The translations under genes and the position numbers were made by a program. Shown here piece after piece: positions 1-6,968 of a stretch of 11,169 bases of DNA. The first letter of the stretch is position 1, and each line of letters opens with the position of its first letter. The notes beneath the pieces were generated by a model that was not told where the DNA came from, made no database searches, and saw nothing but the letters and a program-made list of their open reading frames with translations. This DNA comes from Cochliopodium minus. Taxonomy: Eukaryota; Discosea; Himatismenida; Cochliopodiidae. The DNA lies in NCBI GenBank assembly GCA_024220525.1, contig JAMYWO010000181.1, positions 72,369 through 83,537 of the forward strand, in the 5' to 3' direction.

Positions 1-4
1 GGGG

Positions 5-1265
5 ATGATCAAATTCGATTCAACAATCAAACAGATATGGATAATTATCCTCTCAAAATTGGAATTTGAGGATTTAACTTCGATAGCAAGGGTATGCAAG
101 AGTTTCTTCTTCATTTTGAAAGAGGAAGAGAAATTATGGAAATTATTTTCACAAATAACTTTCAGCGAAATCGAAATTTTACCCTCTCAATTCAATACAT
201 GGAAACAATTCTTTCTATCCTCTTATTTAGTGGAATGGGATCAATCCAGATTTGAGAATTACTTTAAATTAGATGAAAAGGATAAATCAATCTTAATAAA
301 TATGAATGACAACACTGATGGATTTAAGAAAGAAGGTATGAAAGCAATAACAGAAAATTTCAAAGAAAATGTGATGTATCCATTTCAGATAATCAAAATC
401 AAGTTCACGTAAAAAAAAATTTTTGGTTTAATTTCAACAATTAAATAAAAAAAAAAAATTTTTAGGGAAAAAAATTTTTGTTTTGGGATTGGGTTTGAAA
501 AAACATATTTTGAGTAACCTTTGCTTCAACCCTTTTTTTTTATTTTTATTTTATTCATTGTTTCTATTTTTAATTTTCATATTTTATTTTTATATTTTTT
601 TATTTTTTTATTTTTTTATTTTTATTTTATTCATTGTTTCTGTTTTTTCATTTTTTATTTTTTTGTTTTTATATTTTTTTGTTTTTTTATTTTTTTATTT
701 TTATTTTTATATTTTTTTATTTTTTTATTTTTTTATTTTATTTATTTCTTTCATTTCTAATTAATGTTTTTGATTTTGTTTATTTTGTTTTTTAGTATGA
801 GATGTGGGTATAGTCATTATGATATAGCAAAATATTCCATAAATTTTAGAAATTTCGATTTTAAAGTTTCTATGGACAAAATTAAAGAGGGAGATACCAT
901 TTACTTGATGGTGCATTCTGATAGTTATGATGATGTTTATGGTTCCTTTGCTTGTGGAAGTTTTTTTAAGAAAAACGAGCTTGAAAGTGAAATCAAATAT
1001 CTTTTCACTCTTGATAAAATCCCCATAAAAGCAGGTTAAAAATAATAAACTTTAATTTAATTTTTTTATTTTTATTTAAAACAATATATTTATTAATTTT
1101 CTATTGTTTTTATTTATTTTTATTTATTTTTATTTTTATTTTTTAGGTGAAAAGCTGCGTGGTTATGTTATTACTTGCGATAAATATTCAAAGATAAAAT
1201 TGGGAATTCCTTTTACATGTTCTCACTTGCCTTCCAAGCTCAACATCTATTCTTTTCAAAAATAA
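5..1265 (+). CDS. F-box protein with SPRY-like C-terminal region, four exons
   Basis: Exons 5-408, 466-513, 796-1034 and 1147-1265 join in frame (phases 2, 2, 1) to 269 residues ending in TAA. Residues about 5-50 fit an F-box: IIxxILSKLEFEDLxSIARVCKSF followed by EEKLW. In this family the fold binds Skp1 and so recruits the SCF ubiquitin ligase. Residues about 125-215 (FQIIKIKF, FGIGF near 141-145, a YSHYD stretch, KEGDTIYLMV at 181-190) follow the order of a SPRY/B30.2-type beta-sandwich, which would be the substrate-binding part. That second assignment is tentative. Donor GTAA at 409 creates an in-frame stop, so unspliced transcript would end there. Introns 2 and 3 are T-rich. The start is the first ATG, preceded by GGGG, the same context as the other copies in the window. 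The window begins only 4 bases upstream, so the promoter is absent. Confidence 0.8.
514..795 (+). repeat. T-rich low-complexity intron with internal duplication
   Basis: Second intron of the F-box gene. Between about 530 and 760 it is nearly pure T with scattered A in (TTTTTA)-like units. A 25-base segment at 541-565 recurs exactly at 617-641 (offset 76), showing expansion by tandem duplication. The phenylalanine/leucine-rich open frames here are by-products of the T runs and are not genes. Confidence 0.8.
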
Positions 1266-1585
1266 ACAATTTCTTTAAAAAAATTAGAATAAAAGAGAAT
1301 AGAAAGTCAAATAAATAAGAAAAAATAAACAAGAACTTTTTCTGATTACTATAATAATTTTCCGTAGACAATAAAAGATTCAAATAATAAAGGGATGATA
1401 AAATTTGATTTGAAATTTAATTGTTCTACCTTGATTATTTCACCAAGATTTTTTTTTTTTAAAAAAAAAAATTGTTCAAATTCCAAGATAATATGAGTAT
1501 CAGAGGGATCAGTATGTTTATCGTTAATTTATAAATATAAATGAGATTTCTAATAATTTAATGTTTATGAATAGATAAAGAGGGG
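1266..1585 (+). other. Intergenic stretch with a degenerate F-box gene head
   Basis: A/T-rich spacer between the complete F-box gene and its truncated copy. It contains one relic (1391-1496, listed separately). Apart from that and scattered A-rich runs I see no gene, RNA or clear signal. Confidence 0.6.
1391..1496 (+). pseudogene. Degenerate F-box gene head (MIKFD start only)
   Basis: GGGATGAT at 1392-1399 followed by AAAATTTGATT matches the start of the F-box gene, giving ATG at 1395 and the same first five residues, MIKFD. Similarity then fades. The frame runs into a T12/A11 homopolymer pair (about 1449-1471) and stops at TGA 1494-1496 after 33 codons. No F-box helix pattern survives. It is best read as a decayed or truncated family copy, though a chance resemblance over about 20 bases cannot be excluded. 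Confidence 0.4.
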
Positions 1586-1694
1586 ATGATCAAATTCGAT
1601 TCAACGATCAAACAAACATGGATAATTATCCTCTCAAAATTGGAATTTGAGGATTTAAATTCGATAGCAAGGGTATGCAAGAGTTTCTTCTTCA
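1586..1694 (+). pseudogene. Truncated second F-box gene copy, cut at N1695
   Basis: Starting at AAAGAGGGGATG, this copy matches the first gene's opening 109 coding bases with four single-base differences and keeps the frame open. It ends at a single N (1695), after which the sequence becomes T-rich intron leading to an unrelated dehydrogenase exon. The rest of the F-box and the C-terminal region are missing. Truncation by an assembly join is more likely than a true pseudogene, because the reading frame is intact up to the N. Confidence 0.75.
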
Positions 1695-1695
1695 N

Positions 1696-1779
1696 TTTAA
1701 TTTTTTAATTTATAAATTTTTTATTTTTTTTTATTTTTTATTTTTTATTTTTTATTTTTTATTTTTATTTTTATTTTAG
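1696..1779 (+). repeat. T-rich intron 3' end between N1695 and the SDR exon
   Basis: After the N the sequence is (TTTTTA)-type repeat ending in TTTTAG at 1774-1779, a normal acceptor for the SDR exon. It therefore belongs to an SDR intron whose donor side is not in the window. Confidence 0.7.
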
Positions 1780-1996
1780 GCCAAGCCAATTATGCCACTG
1801 CTAAAATGGGAGTGGTGGGACTCAACAAGACCATTGCCAAAGAATGGGGACAATTCAACATCAGATCTAACGCTGTGGCTTTTGGACTCATTGAGACCAG
1901 ACTCACCTCTGCCAAAACTGAAGACAACAAAATACAAGTTAACGGAAAAGGTTATTATTTTTTATTTTATTTTTTTTTTTATTATTATTATTTTTT

Positions 1997-2027
<31 letters not shown>

Positions 2028-2356
2028 AATTTTCAAAAATTTATTCAGAGGTTAAATTGGGAATTCCTGAACCACTCATTAAAAACAGACAACAAAATTT
2101 AAAGCATAGCGTTCCTTTAGGTAGAGCCGGTTCGCCCATTGAAGGTTTTCAACTATTTTTTAATTTTTAATTATTTTTAATTTTATTTCAATTTTTATAT
2201 TTTTTAATTTTAATTTTATTAACTTTTGTTTTCTATTTTTTTAAATTTTTTTTTAATTTTTTTTTAGCTGCTGGAAGCATTCTTTTGCTTTGTTCTCCTT
2301 ATGCTTCTTATATCACTGGTCATACTCTTGAAGTTACTGGGGGAGCTGGAATTTAA
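1780..2356 (+). CDS. Short-chain dehydrogenase/reductase, C-terminal half (5' end missing)
   Basis: Exons 1780-1950, 2049-2144 and 2268-2356 join in frame to 117 residues ending in TAA; the 5' part is lost at N1695. The fragment opens GQANYATAKMG, where the first G is completed by the missing exon. This holds the classical SDR catalytic YxxxK (Y-A-T-A-K). SNAVAFGLIETRLT follows in the usual N-x-[V]-x-[PF]-G position, and the end ITGHTLEVTGGAGI matches the SDR C-terminus. The closest pattern is the FabG-like 3-oxoacyl-ACP reductase group, which reduces a keto group with NAD(P)H; the true substrate is not readable. The N-terminal nucleotide-binding glycine motif and catalytic Ser would lie in the missing half. 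Its exons are richer in G/C than the neighbours and bacterial in flavour, yet are split by T-rich spliceosomal introns. Confidence 0.88.
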
Positions 2357-2494
2357 ATCAAAAATGAATTAAAAAATTATCTAAAGTTATTTTTTTTTAA
2401 ATTAAATTTTTTAGATCTTTTTGTTTTAATTTTTTGGGATTTTTATTTTTATTTTATTTAAATATTATAAAATAATTAAAAAATTAAAAAAAAT

Positions 2495-3325
2495 ATGAGA
2501 GGGGAGAGAGATGTTCAATTGGTTGATTATAATATGACTGAATTAGTATCTTTTGGGAATCATCAAGACATAATGGATGCTTTGGGTTAATAAATTCCAC
2601 TCATCTCACTTTTATAAAATTAAAAAATTATATCGTTGATATATTATGTGAATAAATCGATAGATATATCATTATCTAAAACAATTTACGAAGAGATATA
2701 TTCATTCAAAATCAAATTTTTAAAAAGAGAGAAGAATTTTAAATTTTCAATTTTCAAATTTTCTTAATTTTCAATTTTTCAAAAAGAAAATGGAGCAGAC
2801 CCAAATTCATACAATACACTAGGTAACCAAAAAAATTTAGTTTGAAACTTAGTTTAAATAATTAAAATAAAAAATAATAATTTAAAATTAAAATAATTAT
2901 AAAAATAAAAATTAATTTTATTTTTAATAAAATAAGAAATAATTTTAAATAAAATATAATTAGATCTTCACAGCATCCCCATGCAAATAGCAATAAAATA
3001 CAGGTCAGACCCTTCCATTGTATACGCATTATTATGTTTCGGGGCAAAAACAAGCGTAGAACAAATAAATTTCATAGAGGTTGCAGAAAAAAAACCAAAA
3101 ATAGTGGAAATTTTCTCGAAATTTCAACAAAAAACTTTTTTTATTAAAGAAAAGTTCACTTTTTTACCTCTAATTATTCAACGCGGTGCTTTTTCTTTCC
3201 TTTGTTGCTTAAAGGCTTTACGAAGTAAATTCCCTAAGCCTATTTTAAATTCTATTCTTGGTTTCATTGTTGATATATCTTTGTTCAACAATAAAGGAGA
3301 AGTATTTAAGAGATTAATAAATTAA
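2495..3325 (+). CDS. Small ankyrin-repeat protein with shared C-terminal helical module
   Basis: Exons 2495-2585, 2787-2822 and 2964-3325 join in frame (phase 1 at both introns) to 162 residues ending in TAA. Residues about 14-75 read as two weak ankyrin repeats; the diagnostic stretch ALENGADPNSYNTLD is only visible after splicing the 36-base middle exon. Residues about 109-146 form a helical segment, IIQRGAFSFLCCLKALR then FPKPILNSILGFIV, that resembles the tails of the two other genes at 4545-4658 and 10510-10627 and the start of an F-box. Ankyrin repeats normally bind another protein; the tail could dock a partner such as Skp1, which is my inference. The downstream gene starts 22 bases after the stop. 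I do not recognise a named homologue. Confidence 0.75.
3161..3274 (+). other. Shared C-terminal helical module, copy 1
   Basis: Encodes residues about 109-146 of the small ankyrin protein. The pattern is a hydrophobic-aromatic helix, a short basic linker, then F-P-K-P-I-L-x-x-I-L-x-F. Compare 4545-4658 and 10510-10627. Confidence 0.5.
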
Positions 3326-3347
3326 ATTTTAATAATAAAAAAAAAAA

Positions 3348-4661
3348 ATGAATGAAAATATTAATATGGAAGAAGAAAATTTAAAATTAGCAATCAAATT
3401 ATCAGATGAATTCAGAATATTGTATCTATCCGTATTATTTAGTTGCATTATATTTTATATAATTTTTGCAATAAAAAGAGTTTATCATTGCGTTGGTGGA
3501 AATGAAATGACGAATAAAGTATTCGAGAAAACAAATGCGACAATCATGGATGAAAAAGATAATATGAAAATAGAAGAGTTGGTAAGTTCAAATATTAAAA
3601 TTAAAAAAAAAATAAAAAAAAGCAAATTCAATTTTAAATTTTCTTTTATTTTAATTCGTTTAAAAAATGATCTCACAGTTGGATTTTGATGTTGTAATTT
3701 ATCATACGCCAGAATACATGAAAAATGTAGAATACACTTCAAGATTATTGAATGAATATGTTCAAAAAGGTAAACTTTAAAAGATGGGAGAATTGAAGCT
3801 TATATGTTAAATTTTTTAATGAAAAAAAGGAGGAAAATTGATTATTCATAGAGCTGCAAATCAATCTGTAAAAAAATTTTTAAAAAGAAAAAAAATTAAT
3901 TGATAAAAATTTGAAATGAAAAAATAAAATAAAAAATAATAAAGAATTTAAAAAATTCTTAATTAATAAAAAATTTTTTTAATTAATCGAAAAAATTTAA
4001 AATGAAAAAATAAATAAAATAAAAAGGGAGGTAATTGGACCATTAAAAAAGAAGTTTTTCATCATCCCATTGAACCAGTACCTTCTTTTGCGATATCTAT
4101 TTACGACCCACAAAAAAAGGAGGTGTGCAATCCGAATAACTGTCCCATTTTGGACGATGTGGGGTTTTTCGAAGAGGAATGGTGCTTGATTCTCAAAGAT
4201 ATAAGTCCCAACGCTTTTGCGATAGGATATTACACAAATGGGAACTGTATTGGTGCTTGTAAAATAAAAAAAGTTTATTTTATTTTATTTTTATTTTATT
4301 TTTTTTGGAATAGATGAGCACTTAGAAGAGGGTGCTGTAGTTTCAATTGGGATAAACCATTGGAAAAGTCACAACTCTTTTAGAATTTTGTTAAACACCA
4401 TCTCGTTCATTGGGGTGACAGAAGATTGGACAATAAACAGACATAAATTGTAAAACTAAAAAAAAATCAAAAAAAAAACTTTAAAAAAGAAAAAAACTTT
4501 AAAAAAAACTTTAAATTTTTGTTAGGATACCCAAGACTAAAAAAGAATTGATTGAATCTTTTTTTTATGCTATGATTATAAGAAGGAAAAGAGATAATCA
4601 ACTACTTTTCATTCCTAAAGTTATCCTCTACCAAATCATAAAGTTTATTTTGAAAAAGTAG
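3348..4661 (+). CDS. Membrane-anchored glutamine-amidotransferase-like (ThuA-like) protein, six exons
   Basis: Exons 3348-3581, 3679-3769, 3830-3867, 4027-4258, 4314-4449 and 4526-4661 join in frame to 288 residues ending in TAG. A single hydrophobic segment at about residues 26-43 (LYLSVLFSCIIFYIIFA), followed by basic residues, suggests a signal anchor. From residue 79 the chain follows the class I glutamine-amidotransferase-like Rossmann fold: DFDVVIYH strand, LLNEYVQKGGKLIIHRA (L-x-x-YV-x-x-GG-K-L-[I/V]) and, near 204-225, EGAVVSIGINHWKSHNSFRILLNTISF. That order matches ThuA-like and related non-catalytic members. No Cys nucleophile elbow is evident, so a binding or structural role is more likely than amidotransfer. 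Residues 245-288 carry the tail module with IPKVILYQIIKF. If the last intron is kept, TAA at 4451-4453 removes the tail. No exact homologue recognised. Confidence 0.75.
4545..4658 (+). other. Shared C-terminal helical module, copy 2
   Basis: Last exon of the amidotransferase-like gene. It reads KELIESFFYAMIIRRKR, linker, then FIPKVILYQIIKF. It lies in its own exon after a 76-base intron, so it can be kept or dropped as a unit. Confidence 0.55.
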
Positions 4662-4772
4662 AAATGAAGGGAAGAAAATATCTCGTTTTCTGAAAAAAAA
4701 ATTGTCCAAAGAGAAAAATTATTTTGTTTTAAAATATTAAAAGATTCAAAATAAAAAAAAAAAATTACTTTG

Positions 4773-5000
4773 ATGAATAACAATCAAGATTTAGATAGAA
4801 ATCCCCCAGAAGAATGGTTCGAGAAACAAGACACTCTAGTTGATTTACAGAAAGCCATCAAAGAACTTTACAACTCATTTTGCGATGGGAATACCAAAAA
4901 GATAAATCAAAATGCCTCCCAAGTAATGATAGAAAATAATGATTGTACTATCAAGATAGACTTTGATCCCAGAAATAAATTGGAATTAGTACCAAAATAA
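4773..5000 (+). CDS. Small hydrophilic protein of unknown function
   Basis: A 75-codon frame from the first ATG (MNNNQDLDRNPPEEWFEK) to TAA. Base composition is clearly less A/T-biased than the flanks, and the residues look coding: a predicted amphipathic helix at about 17-40, then NQNASQVMIENNDCTIKIDFDPRNKLELVPK, which alternates like beta strand. There is no membrane segment, signal peptide or motif I recognise. The stop is followed in the same frame by 38 further sense codons with coding-like character (5001-5114), so the annotated end may be wrong or the gene may be disrupted. A splice from donor 4988 to acceptor 5050 would also stay open but gives a less protein-like C-terminus. Confidence 0.55.
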   Translation: MNNNQDLDRNPPEEWFEKQDTLVDLQKAIKELYNSFCDGNTKKINQNASQVMIENNDCTIKIDFDPRNKLELVPK

Positions 5001-5117
5001 TCACAAATCTCGAAAAAAATGGATGAAATTCAAAAATACAAATTAAAAGCCATTTCTATACAAATCATTATCCTTAAAAAAGAGATCACATGGGATGATA
5101 TCCAAGATGATCTATAA
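5001..5117 (+). pseudogene. In-frame continuation past the stop of the 4773 gene
   Basis: Directly after TAA 4998-5000 the same frame continues for 38 codons to TAA 5115-5117, including an internal ATG at 5019 and the hydrophilic stretch KKEITWDDIQDDL. It may be the severed end of the preceding gene (nonsense mutation or sequencing error), a stop-codon readthrough extension, or a 32-residue separate peptide. The sequence alone does not decide between these. Confidence 0.35.
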
Positions 5118-5305
5118 AATTCTCCCTATTTCAAATAAAAATTTTTCTTTTTGAATATATGATTAAACTTCTTGAGTTAATCCTTAGGTGATTTTTGAAA
5201 TTAATTGATTTTAAAATGATGCGAACAAAATAAAATCCATTTTCTTGAGAATTTAGGTCAAAAGGTACATGAGTAATTGAGTTTGATCATAATTTCAAAA
5301 TGTAA

Positions 5306-5467
5306 ATGTCGAATAAATTCAAGTTATCCATTTTCAAAAAAGAAATGTTACAGATTTTGTTGATCTTCCATAAGCCGTACAACAAGAACCAAAGATCTAT
5401 TCGCATTAATCCATTTATTTTTAGATCAATTCTAAATGTTACAAATGTGAACTGTTTTGGTGTTTAA
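5306..5467 (+). pseudogene. Short frame resembling the shared C-terminal module
   Basis: ATG at 5306 opens 53 codons ending in TAA. From residue 11, KKEMLQILLIFHK, basic linker, then INPFIFRSIL aligns without gaps to the amidotransferase-like gene's tail (KKELIESFF to IPKVILYQII): both have KKE at position 1-3 and a proline at position 26. Nothing upstream encodes the rest of such a protein, so this looks like a remnant, or the final exon of a gene I could not assemble. The resemblance is weak enough to be chance. Confidence 0.3.
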
Positions 5468-5766
5468 AAAGGAAAAAAAAAAATTAATAATCTATGCCAG
5501 CTTTCAAATATTTAATTTAAATTAAAATTAAATTTGAATTTTTTCTATTTTCCCTTCAACAAAAAAAAAAAAAGAAAAAAAAGAAAAAAAGAAGAAAATT
5601 CCCGATACACACTTCTCAAATCCAAAAATATATACAACAAAAAATAAGATCAATTGAAAAATGGTTTTTTAATTTTGTTTTTTATAAAAGTGATTTAATT
5701 CGTTCTTGAAAAATAAAATAAATATTTTTTGATGTATGAAAATGATATTAGTCCTTTCCAATCCTC
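5468..5766. other. A/T-rich intergenic stretch, nothing recognised
   Basis: Spacer between the relic at 5306-5467 and the 3' end of the convergent SAM gene. It contains a purine tract at about 5561-5597 (A runs with G) and short A/T palindromes near 5510. No coding exon, RNA or clear signal was found on either strand. Confidence 0.5.
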
Positions 5767-6067
5767 TCAATTGTTGTTATTGTTGTTATTCAATCTTAAT
5801 TTGTTGACAATCCTATTTATATGTATCCTATAACCAATAACATTAACTCCCATCTAAATGAATTAAACATTAAAAAAGTTAATTTAAGAAATAACATTCT
5901 TATTTTTATCAAATTACATTTTTAATCTTGTTCATGTCGAGAGTAAGGAAGCTTTTTCCATCAATATGATTCATCTTCAAGATATTGGATACTTCCTCTA
6001 TGAAATATAGTTTATGTGATAGCCATGTGCACAATTCCTCTGAAGTGAAACAATTATTATATTGCAT
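5767..6067 (-). CDS. SAM-domain-only protein, two exons
   Basis: On the - strand, exon 1 (6067-5918) and exon 2 (5853-5767) join phase 0 across a 64-base intron to 78 residues ending in TGA. Residues about 6-70 are a full sterile alpha motif: FTSEELCTWLSHKL, then NHIDGKSFLTLDMNKIKN, then MGVNVIGYRIHINRIVNKLR, where G-x-R near the start of the last helix is characteristic. The conserved first Trp is replaced by Phe. SAM domains mediate protein-protein or RNA contacts and often polymerise. The chain ends in seven Asn. The start is the ATG at 6067-6065, after an A-rich leader; an upstream exon joining at TTCAG (about 6048-6044) cannot be excluded. Both exons are short and only make sense spliced. 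Confidence 0.78.
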
Positions 6068-6968
6068 TATATATATTTTTTTTTTTTGGAACGGAAAGGC
6101 TGTTTATAAACTGATTGATTGAAAAGTATAATTTCTTTTCTTTTCTTTTTTTTTATTTATTTTTATTTATAAAATTTATTTTGAAGATTTGAAGATTATT
6201 TTTTAAAAAAAATATCTTGATAAAAACTTACAAAATAGAAAGATAACAGGGTCATTATTTAAATCTTATATTGTCTTTCATTGAACCTTTTTTCTTATTT
6301 CCTTTTTATATTTTTATTTTTTTCTTTGTTGTACTTTTAAATCACCGCAGTTTAAACGTAAAGTATGTGAAATTATGTTCCTCGTAATAAAAAAAAAAAA
6401 AAATCAAGATTGAAGAAAAATAAAGAATATTGTGGAAATAGATTTCAAAAATTCAAAAAGATCTTCAAAAAAATAATTAAAATGATTAAAAATTATTTTA
6501 ATTTTTTTTTATGAAATCTCAATCAAATCTGAAAAAATTAAATTTTTAAAAACAATTTAAGGATCTTTTAAATTTTCATTTCCGTTGTTTAACTATCTTT
6601 CTTTTTGGGTAAATTAAACAAATTTTGTATTTATAATCAACTATGAGAGATCAGGTCAATTTTATAATCTTTCCTGTTTATAAAAGAAATCAACATTCAA
6701 AAATATCCACATTAAATTATTCCCTTGCAAATCACAGGCAAACAGATACTTTTTAGATATCGGACTGAAAACAACAAAAATAAGAAAATATTCTAAAATA
6801 TTGTCTATATCATTCCTTCTTAAGAAGTTTTCTATTAAATATTTTTATCTTTCACCTTTTTCTTCAATAAAGCCAAATAAATTAATAATTTATTTGAATC
6901 ATCAAATAATATAGAACAATCAACAAAGTAGTTAAAAAGAGATTTTCATTTTTTTTATTTTTTTTTAT
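6068..6968. other. Roughly 900-base intergenic region
   Basis: This region between the SAM gene start and the glycosyltransferase stop is strongly A/T-rich. It must hold the SAM gene promoter and the glycosyltransferase 3' end, but I see no motif I can name. Short frames at 6643-6756 (+) and about 6840-6950 (-) look weakly protein-like without splice support or homology. No tRNA or other structured RNA recognised. Confidence 0.5.

Noticed and set aside
483-764. Long Phe/Leu-rich open frames on the + strand
   Set aside because: They are translations of a T-rich intron; splicing 514-795 out restores the F-box gene frame exactly.
1586-1950. Natural F-box/dehydrogenase fusion gene
   Set aside because: The N marks an uncertain join and the F-box head offers no donor in the phase 1 required by the SDR exon.
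4998-5000. TAA read as glutamine (altered genetic code)
   Set aside because: Every other assembled gene ends sensibly at TAA, TAG or TGA, and none needs an internal TAA or TAG to be sense.
6643-6756. 37-codon + strand frame starting MRDQVNF
   Set aside because: Short, with no splice support, no homology and ordinary intergenic composition around it.
6840-6950. 35-codon - strand frame (DDSNKLLIYLALLKKK)
   Set aside because: No ATG, no acceptor upstream, and it lies beyond the GT61 stop; probably chance in A/T-rich DNA.
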